NCBI RefSeq assembly: GCF_963676685.1 | Contig: NC_092346.1 | Span: 95,221,917-95,285,916 of the forward strand | Reading direction: 5' to 3' | DNA length: 64,000 nt | Source of the DNA: Mytilus edulis | Taxonomy: Eukaryota; Mollusca; Bivalvia; Mytilida; Mytilidae | Part shown: positions 12,077 to 24,503 of the stretch, piece by piece | Layout: each line of letters opens with the position of its first letter | How positions within the stretch are numbered: the first letter of the stretch is position 1 | Notes under the pieces: model-generated | Databases searched by the model: none | What the model saw: only the letters and a program-made list of their open reading frames with translations | What the model was told of the DNA's origin: nothing | Translations under genes and position numbers: made by a program

Positions 12077-13176
12077 CATTATACACTAGATAATAATACA
12101 CTGAACTAAAACGGGTACGAATGTGCAGAATGTTGATACAAATTCAGTGTTAATACGTTTCAAAATGTTTTGAAACAAAGTCAGTGTTACGAATTCTACA
12201 AATGTTTGAGACAATTTCAGACAAAGATACGACTGTCATAACACAGAACTAGGAAAATTAGAATAAAATATAAAAAAGTGGTGAGATAAGTTTGGAAATT
12301 TATGCTTTTCAGATTGATGTTATAAAATACATATTAATACAAACAAAAAGATGTCATATCACAATCTGGAAATCTTATCATGATAGTCTCAAATACATGT
12401 ATTACACTTACTTTCTGACAGTACATCTGTTAATAATTTGAAATATGTATCTCCATTCATCAAAGGAAGCATTTTAATACATGGCAGAGTTTAATTTTTT
12501 TTTTAAAGAAAATGGTGTACTTGCCGAACAACTTAATATATACATATATGTTTTATCACGCAAAAGAAATCAATGATTTCGAATTCTTGGAAGAGTTAAT
12601 AACTTCTTATTAATGTCTGATTCAAGTCAGGATTATGACAGTTATTTTTAGTTGCTCCGTTGAAAGCATTGAATTTGTCAGTTTCTGTGGATGTTCCCTT
12701 TCTGATTTTGCCTTAGAGTTCGGTATTTTTTGTTTCCCGTTTTTTCAACAATAAGAATGCATGAAAACACTGAAACGGAGATTGTTTCCCTTCTATATTG
12801 CAGACAATTTTGACAATCTATCACATTTGTTATTTCTGAACTTTAAATCGAACAAAAACTATGAATTTAACCAACGTTGTATGCGTGACATTATTGAGAT
12901 TATTGAGTGTATCAGCTGAACGTTAACAATGTAGTTGTCCTTGTAATATTCGGTATTGAATACTTCATTTTACGTATTATGTACTCACTAATTCATAGAG
13001 GTCAATAAGTCATAGATAAATTGATAACTGTATACAACTATCAATAAATTATAAAATAATTACTGCTTCTAGTAAAGAGCTGCAAAAATATCAATTGCAA
13101 ATGGGAAAAAATGTAACAATCGAACTTATTGTTATGGATATGCATTGAATTGAATCATGAACACACATTGCGGTAT
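12077..13176. other. No gene seen
   Basis: AT-rich with one weak family C-like scrap at 12700-12735. Confidence 0.55.
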
Positions 13177-13670
13177 CCCTTAACTCTACTTTCCGCTTTA
13201 TAGATGATGTTCTTTCACTAAATAATTCAAAATTTGGTGACTATGTGGAACGCATCTATCTCATCGAACAAGAGATAAAGGATACTACAGATATAGTTAA
13301 GTCGGCCTCATATCTTGACTTACATTTAGAAATTGACAATGAGGGTCGGTTGAAAACACAACTTACGACAAAAGAGATGATTCCAGCTTTCCAATAGTGA
13401 ACTTTCCATTTCTAAGTAGCAACATTCCAGCAGCACCTGCATACGGGGTATATATCTCCCAATTGATACGATATTCCCGTGCTTGCATTTCTATCATGAT
13501 TTTCTTGATAGAGGGCTGCTGCTCACAAGGAAGCTATTAAACAAAGAGTTCCAAATGGTGAAGTTGAAATCATCCCTTCGTAAATTTTACGGACGCCATG
13601 ACGAGTTGGTTGAGCGTTATGGAATAACAGTTTCAAAAATGATATCGGATATGTTCTTTACGTCGTAACT
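13177..13670 (+). pseudogene. Penelope-like reverse transcriptase, C-terminal half
   Basis: Forward strand. It begins at FRFIDDVLSLNN (motif C) near 13196, continues through SYLDLHLEIDNEGRL and YGVYISQLIRYSR, and ends in an open stretch with FYGRHDELVERYGITVSKM and TAA at 13666. Motifs A and B are absent, so it is truncated. Confidence 0.65.
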
Positions 13671-13789
13671 ACAATCCCCTTCCCTTTCATGAATGTGACC
13701 TACCGTATTAGACTATTTACCAAAATTGTTATCACATAAGCAACACGACGGGTGCCACATGTGGAACAGGATCTGCTTGTCCTGCTTAC

Positions 13790-13985
13790 CCTTCCGGAGC
13801 ACCTGAGATCACTCCTAGTTTTTGTGGGGTTCGTGTTGTTTATTCTTTAGTTTTCTATGTTGTGTCATGTGTACTATTGTTTGTCTGTTTGTCTTTTTCA
13901 TTTTTAGCCATGGCGTTGTCAGTTTATTTTTGATTTATGAGTTTGACTGTCCCTTTGGTATCTTTCGTCCCTCTTTTAGATCTCA
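13790..13985 (-). repeat. Dispersed repeat, family B
   Basis: Reverse copy just after the Penelope fragment: 'ggagcacctgagatcactcc', 'gccatggcgttgtcag', 'ttcgtccctcttttag'. Confidence 0.7.
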
Positions 13986-15599
13986 TGATTTTTTCATAGA
14001 TTACAATGTGTAAGCTTCAATTCATCCATTTGTCTTTATATTAAAAAGTAATGAAAAAATTACAAAATTAAGCCAGATGCAATATGTATGTGAATGAAAA
14101 TATCCTGTCTTTGCTGGCGTTCAAGCTCGGAAAACAGGTTATATATCTCCCTTTTTCATACTTAAATTGATCATATTTGCATTGCCTACTTAATTGATTC
14201 TTTAGTGTATTGCGTTTCTTTACTTATAGAGTTGAATTACATTAGCGGTAATAACATAGCAAATATTAGCCATTTGTCATTGACAATGAAAATTTATCTT
14301 CTCGAGCTACTTTTGTAAATATTGACAAACTAGATAAATGGTTCAATAAGAATTTCTTAGAATACAATATCGAAAAAATCCTAGACGTAACCATCAACAT
14401 CAGTACAATAATGCGTCGTAGTACAACAGGGACCTCTGTTTGTACGTTTCCCGTATCATGAATATTGTTCCAGCAAGAGTTTTATTTTCTTAAATTCTAT
14501 TTTTGAATACATGATATTTGGACAATCGAAAAATAATCAATAATAATCAACATGATCTAGTACCAAAGTCTAGTTTCTTTTTTAGCACTATTTTTCTAAT
14601 AATAATGCCATTTTGTAGTAGTTGATAAAAAGAGTTACGAAATTATGCATGCAAACAAAAATCATGGATTATTACACGACAAAATAAAGGAATGAAAAGG
14701 CAGCAGATTAAACCAACCAAATTACTTGGTAAAGGGAGAGCATCTACAAACTGGTGATCATCTGAGCTATCATTTTGTTGGTAGCTTTATCCACCAATGA
14801 CTTTCTGTTTGTGGAATTGTTTCAATTTATGTCATCCATAAGCGTTTATCACTTTATTTTTCTCTCAGGTATTATGTTTGTTCTTCTTTACATCCTTGCC
14901 CTTATGACCTTTGATGACAATATTGGAAATCATAACATTACTAAATTTAATCTTTAAAGTATGCAGGTAGAATACTTTGTCACTGTTCTAAAACCATATT
15001 TCAGATACCGTAATATTTAAAATCCTAAATGTCGAATGTAAGCAAATAAGGTCACAAAAGCTCTTCAATATAATAACAATGTTCAACAGTCGTGCGTTTT
15101 TGTACATTATACTCAATAGTGGCGCTCAAATATAAAGAGTTGAAGCCCTTATACGATGTTGACGAGCATTTAACACCGATTATTCGGAAATTTTGTGTCA
15201 AATTCGTCTGAGATAATCTATGTTTCGTGGTAGAAAAACCTTAAAAGGTTTAAGTAATTAAACAATGTATAAACGGTAACTTGCAGACGATCAAAAAAAT
15301 TTCATCAACACAAAGATGTTGACGCTAGAGTACCACACCGTCTTCTAGCAGTGGAATCGACCCATTGCTTGTAATAACTCATCAAAGATACAATATTTTG
15401 AATTCATTTCGTCTACATGGGAGTTATAGCAGTTAATTTTAAGTCTTATTTAATGCTGTGTGAATATTAGTTAAAGACTATTAATGATCGGAGTTTATAT
15501 TATGTAGATTTTATACGTAACTAGTATACAAGAAAATGGTCACGGATGCTAATAATTATCATTTAGTTTATTCATTGTTTTGATGTGTTTTAGTTTGTG
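13986..15599. other. No gene seen
   Basis: AT-rich, nothing recognisable on either strand. Confidence 0.6.
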
Positions 15600-15672
15600 A
15601 TTTTGCCATTTGATAAGGGACTTTACGTTTTGAATTTTCCTCGGAGTTCAGTATTTTTGTGATTTTACTTTT
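15600..15672 (-). repeat. Dispersed repeat, family C, partial
   Basis: 'gattttgccatttgataagg' to 'gttcagtatttttgtg'. Reverse of the 'tgaactccgaggaaaat' segment found at 37.7, 38.3 and 48.2 kb. Confidence 0.5.
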
Positions 15673-16189
15673 AAGTTATTTTTTAAGCTTTAGTTTACAA
15701 ATGATTATTTTATATAATAAATTAAATCATACTAGCCGGGAAAATTTCCAAAGATAGTAGATAAAACAAGTTTTACTTAATTAGAAAAATACGCATTTAC
15801 TAATATTTGCATTTTTTTATATTGATTTCACATATGATAATTCTTCATGTAAGATTACAATATAACTTAATGTATCACGTATTTTACCTGATTTTTAAAT
15901 CCATTTGAAACATGTCTGACAGACTTTGTAATGTTAAAAGGAACTCGATGTGTTGAAGGTCATATGAAATGAATTGAGGAGACCGTATCTTACTGATTTA
16001 AAAAAAAATCGATTTGGGAGAAGAAAAATTAAATCCGAGGGACTTACTAAAGAAGTTGGTAATGGTGTAATACCAACATTTACTTTCCCCTATTAGTCTT
16101 TGTTTAATTTGCACATTTCAAACAATTGTGCAGAATTAATCTTTGTTTCAAATAAAGAAATACTTGGCATGAGTAAAGTGTATGCACTT

Positions 16190-16272
16190 TGATTTTGCCG
16201 TGTGATTATGGACTTTCCGATTGGATTTTCCACTGAGTTCAGTATTTTTGTGATTTTACTTTATTCTGTCCA
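16190..16272 (-). repeat. Dispersed repeat, family C, partial
   Basis: 'gattttgccgtgtgattatg' to 'gttcagtatttttgtg'. Confidence 0.5.
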
Positions 16273-16827
16273 GTACTACAGAAAAATTTCACACAATGTT
16301 TCATTGCATATATTGGAAGTTAACCAATCAAATTTTCAACTTTTTTCGTCATGTGTACAAGCTTTAGTAACCATGTAACCTCAAGTTTCCAAAATATTCT
16401 ATAAAAAATATCAAATCAAAAACTAAAGGTGCTTTGAAACACCCAAGATATATGTCTATCACACAGATATTTGTTAACTGCAATGAAAAGTAAGATAAAT
16501 TTCGTACTACTGTCAAAATCAATGGAACTGTTTTTTGCCCTTTTTCGTTTTCAACCGGATGTGGCATACTATGATTTCTATGTATTACAACTGTAATCAA
16601 CCAGATACTGTGAATTTTTATACTAAAATTATTACTTAAATTTAATGATTATGTTTATTCTTTATCCGGTAAGTTCTGCGTACAGTTCGCTCAAAGCTTA
16701 TTGATTAAAAATTCTTATATGATTTGCATATGGAATTGTTTCCCTTGTTAACATTTCGATAGACAAGGTTGCTTAAAACACGTATGTAAGCTATATAAAC
16801 AGTATATCGATTTTCTGTGATCTATTC

Positions 16828-16947
16828 ATGTTATTGATTTTTAAATTGGGCTTCTAAATGTTTTATTCAATTTGTAACTTAACCAACCCAGGATACACCA
16901 ATAACCTCTAAAACATGTGCAATTTAGTACATGCCTTTTGGATACTT
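16828..16947 (+). repeat. Target-site duplication, left copy (120 bp)
   Basis: Identical base for base to 22094-22213. With one C/T mismatch it can be extended leftwards to about 16820, through a tcta-rich stretch that resembles the LINE tail. Confidence 0.95.
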
Positions 16948-17110
16948 GCGCATGTGCAAGTAAACAAGTAAAAAAAAATTTCTGTGGTCTAATATTTTTG
17001 TATTTTTCACATATTTCTGGATTATAATAAGACATTTAAGTGAAAAGTAACGTTTGATCTACTTTTGATCTTGTGAACTAGTGAAAATTCGGTGAGAAAA
17101 GCAGTTGGGA

Positions 17111-18346
17111 ATGCTTAATTCAGAGTCGGATCCTATGAGTAAACAATCAGCGGATAGTTACGTTCAGACAGTTATGGCTAGTAACATTGTATCTGTACCG
17201 GTTGAAATTCACGCTGAAAGGCCTGTAAGTAACTTTAATACTTTCGCTTTAACACCTAGAAAAACAACAAAACGTAGAAGGTCTGATGGTAATAATAAAA
17301 ATGGTACTAAAAAACAGAGAAATAGCCCAGGTGTGCTCGATGACAAAAATCGTCACGCTCTAGAAGACAATCAGTGTATTGGAGTTCAAGGGAAGGCGTC
17401 TAATAAAAGCGACATGAACACTATTAAAGTTGTTAGTAAACAAACAAACAGTAATGATCTCAATGATTTAAAGATCATGGTAGGCAATTTAACAGATTCG
17501 ATGAATACTTTACGCGATCACCTATCGACAAGAATAGACAGTTTAGAAAGTAATTTCGCAAAAACTATTGAAAAAGTTGTTGATAGAAAAATTGAAACCG
17601 CTATGAAGAAGGAAAGGAATATCGTACATAAAGAAATGAAAAATCTGGAGAGTAAAGTTACCAAGGACATAGAACAGTTAAAAGTAGATGTAAATGAGGA
17701 CTTCCAGAGTGTAAAGAATGAAATATCAAGTTTGAAAGACCGTTGTCAAGAACCTATGATCAGACCCGAGGCTGAGGCAGAGAACAACAAAAGAAACAAC
17801 GCTATCATTCGAAACCTGGCAGAAAGTGAAAATGAAAATCTTTTCAACAAAGTAAGCGGACTGTTAAAGGACGGTTTAAGATTGAAAAATATCAGCATAC
17901 ACTCTGTAGAACGCAAGAGGAGCTTTCGAGAGGGTAAACCGGGTTTAGTTATTGTAAAGTTCAAAAACGCACAGGACAAGCGTAAAGTAATGGAGGTAAA
18001 GAAAACACTCCGAGAAGCAAGGAATTATAGAGACGTATTTATTGAAAATGACTTACCGAAGGCTGAAAGGATGCTCAATGCAAATCTTCGTCATATTGTG
18101 AATACTATCGGCAAGGATAAATTAGAAATTCGTGGATCGAGAATCCAAACAAAACGAAATGACAACGAATCAAGAGAAAGGACCGATCTAAGCCGACAGC
18201 TGTACGAGCAAAGAGGACGACGACATGAGCAAAACACATCAAACAACGTAAGAGACAGTTACCGACGAGAAAACGAACCAAGAGACACCGATAATTTTAG
18301 ACAGTCTACTCACCGTGGCGGTTACAGAAATGGGCGGCATTATTAG
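17111..18346 (+). CDS. LINE ORF1 protein (RNA-binding, coiled coil)
   Basis: 411 residues from ATG 17111; the frame is open back to a TTG at 17105, but ATG is the sensible start. The N-terminus has a basic nuclear-localisation-like cluster (KTTKRRRS). Residues about 116-212 are heptad-rich and charged, a likely trimerising coiled coil. Residues about 230-310 (NAIIRNLAE ... GLVIVKFKNAQDKRKV) look like an RRM of the kind found in LINE ORF1 proteins. The tail is rich in Arg, Gly, Asn and Tyr. The expected role is coating of the element RNA. It ends at TAG 18344-18346, and ORF2 follows in the same frame. Intact. Confidence 0.85.
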   Translation: MLNSESDPMSKQSADSYVQTVMASNIVSVPVEIHAERPVSNFNTFALTPRKTTKRRRSDGNNKNGTKKQRNSPGVLDDKNRHALEDNQCIGVQGKASNKSDMNTIKVVSKQTNSNDLNDLKIMVGNLTDSMNTLRDHLSTRIDSLESNFAKTIEKVVDRKIETAMKKERNIVHKEMKNLESKVTKDIEQLKVDVNEDFQSVKNEISSLKDRCQEPMIRPEAEAENNKRNNAIIRNLAESENENLFNKVSGLLKDGLRLKNISIHSVERKRSFREGKPGLVIVKFKNAQDKRKVMEVKKTLREARNYRDVFIENDLPKAERMLNANLRHIVNTIGKDKLEIRGSRIQTKRNDNESRERTDLSRQLYEQRGRRHEQNTSNNVRDSYRRENEPRDTDNFRQSTHRGGYRNGRHY

Positions 18347-21300
18347 TGGCGTTGCGGGTTTTGGAATGTGAAGGGATGGGCCACTTCGAACATTGATGAC
18401 CGACATAAATTACGTGAAATGTGTATTCAAAATGAACACTTAGATATTATAGGGATCGCCGAAACACATCTGACAGGAAAAAATGAAATCCGTATAAATG
18501 GCTATAAATGGTTTGGTCATAACCGGACAGAATTACATGAAAGAGCAAAGAAAGGTTCGGGAGGTGTTGGATTTCTAGTACGCGATGACATTGCATCACG
18601 CTACAACATCGAAATATTAGATAAATCAGTTGAAGGAATTTTATGGGTTCATGTACAACAAAGTGACGGTCGAGATTGCTTCCGAGCGTGTGTGTGTTAT
18701 TTACCGCCAACTGGAACTACACGTAACATAGATGCGAATGATTTTTATGACTCGTTATTGAGCCAAGTTCATGTGTATGGAAATGAATCTATTTTCTTTT
18801 TGTGTGGCGATTTCAATAGCCGTTGTGGAGATATGGATGATTACATTGCAGGAGTCGATACGATACCGGAAAGAAATGTTGTTGATTTTAAGCGCAATGC
18901 GCATGGAGAATTATTATGCGAATATCTTATAAATTCGAATTGCTGTATTTTAAATGGAAGAAAAGGTGTCAAAAATAATTATACTTATATATCTCAGCTT
19001 GGATCTTCTCTAGTGGATTATTGTCTTATTCCATATGAATTACTTGATATTTTTTAGCAATGTGACGTCATAACTATGTCGGAATTAATCGAAAAACATG
19101 ATATATTTGAGTATGTTGATCCATTAGTGTCCAAACCTGATCACTCGATGCTTTTATGGAATGTAAAGGTAGAGAAATGTGTGTCGGAAGCATCTAATGA
19201 TAATGAAAATAAAAGTGAATATAATAAGTTTAATTTGAAAAATATCCCAAATTCGTTCTTAGCGGATCATTTACGTGATATTGAAGAGTTAATTTTATCC
19301 TTGGAATTAAATAATGTCAACCAAAATAACTTGGATATAGTTTACCAAAATTTTGTTAATCTTTTGAAAAATGAAATGTTGGAAAAGATGGATTACAAAG
19401 TTATTAAAGTGTCTTTAGGCTTGAATAATAAAAAACGTCGGATGAAAAAACCGTGGTGGTCGGATCATCTGACGATTTTGTGGAATGATGTATGCGCTAT
19501 TGAAAAAGAGATGCTGAAAAGTAAATCAGATACTGGGAAACGTCAATGTAGACAAGAATTCATATGTAAACGGAAATTGTTCGACCGTGAAACACAACGT
19601 TCGAAACGACGTTACTGGAGAGACCAATTAAATGAAATTGACAATTTGGAATCAACAAATCAAACTGAATTTTGGAAAAAGATCGGACGGGTCGGAGTAG
19701 GCGAAGAGAGAAGGAAAGCTATACCGATGTCGGTGCAACTACCGGATGGAAGTATTTCACATGATCGAGACGCTGTCCTGAATGAATGGAAACGATCTTT
19801 CTGTAGTTTGTTGAACCCAGAAGGTAGTATTGATAACCTTCCAACAGCCAAAGTACAGATAATGGTGCTACGATGAATTATGACATTACTCATGAGGAAG
19901 TTAAACGAGCAGTGATCAGTTTGAAAGTTAACAAAGCTGTTGGTGTAGATGAAATCCCATCGGAAGTCCTCAAGAATCCACATTTGTTGAACTTCCTACT
20001 AAGTTTGTTTAATAAATGTTTCTTCAGTGGTACAATTCCAACTATCTGGCGAAAAGGAATTATTAATCCAATACCTAAGTCGTCGACGTCGAATCCAAAA
20101 GACCCAATGTGTTACCGCGGTTTAACACTTGTTCCTGTTTGCTACAAGCTGTACTGTCATATATTGAATAATCGATTGCTCGAATGGGATGAGGAAAATA
20201 ATATTTTAGATGATTGTCAAAATGGTTTCCGGAAGGGACGTAGTACTATTGATCATATAAAGTCATTATCGTCAATTATTGAAACAAGAAAGCTAAAGCG
20301 TTTGTCGACTTTCACAGCTTTTATAGACTTCCGAAAGGCGTATGATGGGATAGACCGTAATTTGTTATGTCAGAAATTGCTTGATATTGGAATATGCGGG
20401 AATATGTATAATGCTATCGTGTCGTTATATAAGTCAGTAGAGTGCTGTGTTCGGGTAAATGGTCAATTAACGGACTGGTTCAATGTTCAATGCGGTCTAA
20501 AACAAGGTTGTTTGCTCTCACCATTACTTTTTAATGTGTATGTGAACGGTCTTGTTACGTATATATGTTCATTAAATGTTGGAATAAATATTGACGAGGA
20601 AAATGTGTCGATCCTACTTTACACTGACGACCTTGTTTTGTTAGCTGGCTCGGAATCAGACTTACAAGTTTTGCATGATGGGCTTCAGCTCTGGTGTGCA
20701 GAGAATAAGATGACAATAAATCATAACAAGTCAAACGTTGTTCATTTCCGACCAAATTCGACCCCAAGGACAATAAACAGTTTTAAATGTGGCGAACTTG
20801 ACATAAATGTGGTGGGAAAATATACATACCTATGTTTAGTGTTAACGGAGCATTTGGACTATCAAATAATGGCGAAACACGTAGCAGCATCCGCGAACCG
20901 TGCCTTGGGACTAGTGATATCTAAATATAAATCCTTTGGAGGACTACCGTTTGATTCTTTCACAAAATTGTATGACTCGATTGTTTGGAGTACAATCAGC
21001 TACGGAGCGGCAGTGTGGGGTGATAGAACATTTTCATGTATAAATTCAATACAAAATAAGGCAATCCGTTTTTATATGGGAGTCGGACGGTATACACCTA
21101 ATGTAGCAGTGAATGGAGATTCAGCCTGGAAACCACCTTGTGTAAGGCAGTGGCGAACTGTTATAAATCAATGGAATCGTTTAAGGTATATGAACACTGA
21201 TCGACTAAATAAAAGAATTCATAACTGGGCGGAACATAGTTTTAGGCGTTATAAAGCATGTAAAAATTCAAATTATAGACTTTATCAGCAGTTTGAATCG

Positions 21301-21861
21301 TGTAATATTAGTGACTGGTATAATGACACGAACATTCACAAAACTACGGTGTTAGCGAAAATAGAAGATAAACTTTTAACCGATTTTAGAAATAAGTGGA
21401 CGGAAGATCTACATAGAGTTTCTGCAAGACATATGGATGGTGGTAGTAACAAATTAAGGACATATAGAACATTTAAAACCGAAATTAGTTGTGAACTTTA
21501 TTTAAAAACACTATTATCTCCTGCTCAACGTAGAGCATATTCGCAATTCAGATGTGGGGTTGCACCCATACGAATCGAAACCGGGCGCTTCGAACGTTTA
21601 CCAATGCATGAACGGACTTGCTTTATGTGTGAAACTAAAACTGAAACTTAGGAACATGTACTAATTGAATGTCCACTTTATGACGATTTAAGGAATGAAC
21701 TTTATGAATACATAAACAGTGTAGATGAGAACTTTAACATGTTGACGAACCGTGAGAAACTGTCTTTTGTGTTGGGATGCCAAAACGTTAATATTATTTA
21801 CAAATGTGCCAAAACCTGCAAATCTATTTTAGACAGAAGGAGACGTTTTTTATATCGATAA
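18347..21861 (+). pseudogene. LINE ORF2 (APE endonuclease - reverse transcriptase), disabled
   Basis: The endonuclease starts almost at once (WNVKGW), with AETHL, GDFNSR, LVDYCLIP and PDHS catalytic motifs. A TAG at 19055-19057 interrupts it in frame. A frameshift lies near 19860, where the frame ending TAKVQIMVLR gives way to MNYDITHEEV. The reverse transcriptase then runs with FIDFRKAYDG (motif A), GLKQGCLLSPLLFN (motif B) and YTDD at 20620-20631, where YADD is usual. A second TAG at 21649-21651 splits the C-terminal CCHC-like finger (CFMC ... H-x4-C), and the frame ends at TAA 21859-21861. No ATG lies between the ORF1 stop and the endonuclease; the first is at about 18419, inside the domain. 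Confidence 0.9.
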
Positions 21862-22071
21862 ATTGTTTTAGACTGTTAAATTTTTGTAATTTGTTTTAGA
21901 AATTTTAATAAGTGCATGTACATAGTTTTATAAAGTCCTTTTATTGTTTGATGAAATTTTACTTTTTGTCTCTCATAATTCTTTTAAGAATGGCATTAAT
22001 ATATATTTATGTTTTATGATATATGTAAATATTGTATTGTGTATATTAATGGTGAGACGTTAATAAACCAA

Positions 22072-22093
22072 CTATCTATCTATCTATCTATTT
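22072..22093 (+). repeat. (CTAT)n tail of the LINE
   Basis: About five CTAT units end the element directly before the right target duplication. Short tandem tails of this kind, rather than poly(A), are usual in several LINE clades. Confidence 0.8.
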
Positions 22094-22213
22094 ATGTTAT
22101 TGATTTTTAAATTGGGCTTCTAAATGTTTTATTCAATTTGTAACTTAACCAACCCAGGATACACCAATAACCTCTAAAACATGTGCAATTTAGTACATGC
22201 CTTTTGGATACTT
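22094..22213 (+). repeat. Target-site duplication, right copy (120 bp)
   Basis: Identical to 16828-16947 and begins directly after the (CTAT)n tail of the LINE. Identity ends at the cttttt/cttgcg divergence. Confidence 0.95.
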
Positions 22214-24210
22214 TTTCGAAAACCACTTCGGTTCTTTCGAAGAAAAAGCAATCTTATTCAAAAATAGGTTTACTATTATAAAGTAAACAAATGACGGTAT
22301 ATATAATTTCAATATCTTATTGAACATTGTCCTGTAAGTCTGTATGCAAACCAGATAGTAACCAGATAAGGGTCTTCTAGACTATCATGTGATTTCAAAC
22401 AATCTTATATAAAAGAAACGCGACTTTTTTTCTTTTCTATTGTTTGAAAGTACATCTTTGTTTCCATTTTCGTTTCTTTTTACACGTTATTCAAAATTAT
22501 CATTTTCTGCTGAGTCAGACGTAAATCTGACTTTTGCGGCCAAATGCCGAATTCTATGAAAACAACAATTTAACATTACTAGAATGTATAAATGGTTCTT
22601 GTGTAGCTTTTAATGAATGAAACAGTTGCATTAAAGATTCTGCGCTTGTCCTAGTTAGAAATAGCTATAGATACCTTTCATATTTGTAATTGATAACTTT
22701 GATGGTTGTGATGACAATGTATATAAAACAATTATTTATCAAATGTATACTGCATCTGGTGAAGAAGTCAAGTTAATGTTTAGTGATAAATGACGCCCAT
22801 TATAAATCACTATCGTTATTGAATTTACATTTAAAATTAAATTGAACGATGCAGGTTATACACACCTGAAAATAAAAACTTCTATTTATATGTTTCCTAC
22901 TGAGGCTGACTGAATGAACGCAACCTGGCATTAATATAAATTTTACGTTTACAGGTTTACACCCACATACATTTCAAGATTTTCAACAGTCGGTATCAGT
23001 ATCTTATTAGCAAGTAATATGTTGCTCAAGATTATACTGTAAGCTAGTGTTTTTCCCTTTTGACGAAAAATATAAAGACAAACCGGAGATGGAGGCCTTC
23101 ATGAAGAGCACAATCGATTACAAACATTGGTCATAATTAATTCTGACGAACTGTTACGGTTGAGAAACATCAACCAGTAAAAACAAACGTTTGCAATATG
23201 TGACCGTTAGTAATAACCGACCGTGTAAGGGCTATATAGCCATTCAAGGTCGTTAAAAACTTCCATTTGTGGTTATTAATAAAAACGTTCATCACTAATT
23301 GAAAACAAAAAATATAACCAAGTATTTTTTTCTGGTAAAAGAGAAACAACTCAAATACGTAAATGTCTAGTCGTTCATTTTGGATACATGTATACAATAC
23401 TTTTATTGCAAAGTAATTCTATATTTGAACATTTTGATTGATTTTAATTAATTGTTACAAGCCTGCAGTGTTCATGTTACAAGAGCACACTTATTCGTAA
23501 TGCATTATCCATAGAGTACCAATGATGTTAATATCAACAATGAATTCAAATTGATAACTTCTTAACAGTTTCTATTATATTTAGATCAATTGGTTGAAAT
23601 GTGTAGATTTAGCTTCTTTTGATAGACGATTTAAACAATATTTGTATTCTTCAACATGTTAATGTAATATTTCGTCTAGTCACGATATGATTTCGTCTAG
23701 TCACGATATGATTTCGTGTCAATCTATTGTCTTTCTTTTAGGTAATTAGTAATTACAAACTAGGTTTTAAAATGACAGAAATTCAAAGTAAAACCTGAAT
23801 GAATTGACATGTAGTATGTCTTTGATCTAGGTAAATTTAAAATGAGTTGTGCAAACTAATCAAATATTCCAAGCTACTGATTACTTAGGTAATCATGCAG
23901 TCTCTTTTATGTCTGAACATGCATTTTCAGCAGTTTCTATAAAGTTTATGTAGTGGTTATGTAATAGATTCTATTCCACTTCAATAAATAGATTTAAATG
24001 ATATATCTAAAGGAATAAAATGATACATTCAACTATAAGTTACTTCTTCCAATCAACGATGATATTTCTACTAATGATATTGCAAACAAAGCGAAAAATA
24101 TTGACGGTTTATCTGAAATAAAAATAGATTTCATAGATGATTATATTAAAAGACAGGCTTTTGCAATATGGCAATATGGACAATTTCAAATATTTGAACA
24201 GAGAATGCAT
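22214..24210. other. No gene seen
   Basis: Unique-looking AT-rich DNA; one 21-bp tandem duplication 'tttcgtctagtcacgatatg' at 23672-23712. Confidence 0.6.
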
Positions 24211-24503
24211 AGATATAGTCCACATCAGTTTACGGGTGTTCACATCCCTTATAGATATAGTCCACATCAGTTTATGGGTGTTCACATCCCTTATAGATAT
24301 AGTCCACATCAGTTTACGGGTGTTCACATCCCTTATAGATATAGTCCACATCAGTTTACGGGTGTTCACATCCCTTATAGATATAGTCCACATCAGTTTA
24401 CGGGTGTTCACATCCCTTATAGATATAGTCCACATCAGTTTACGGGTGTTCACATCCCTTATAGATATAGTCCACATCAGTTTACGGGTGTTCACATCCC
24501 TTA
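24211..24503 (+). repeat. Minisatellite, 7 x 42 bp
   Basis: Seven near-identical 42-bp units begin at 24211, 24253, 24295, 24337, 24379, 24421 and 24463. Unit 2 has one change (tttatggg for tttacggg). Because 42 is a multiple of three and the unit lacks stops in several frames, it creates long spurious open frames on both strands. Confidence 0.95.

Larger units (their letters stand above)
16948..22093 (+). mobile_element. Complete non-LTR retrotransposon (LINE)
   Basis: About 5.15 kb. A 5' UTR of roughly 160 bp is followed by ORF1, ORF2, a 3' UTR of about 210 bp and a (CTAT)n tail. Perfect 120-bp direct repeats flank it, so the integration looks full length and recent. The domain order (coiled-coil/RRM-like ORF1; APE endonuclease, RT and CCHC-like C-terminus in ORF2; no RNase H) fits APE-type LINEs of the CR1/L2/Tx1 sort. 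The clade cannot be settled by eye. ORF2 is broken in three places. Confidence 0.93.

Noticed and set aside
17105..17110. ORF1 start at the TTG of 17105
   Set aside because: A normal ATG follows two codons later; non-AUG initiation has no support.
24211..24503. CRISPR array
   Set aside because: The units are contiguous with no unique spacers, and the context is eukaryotic.
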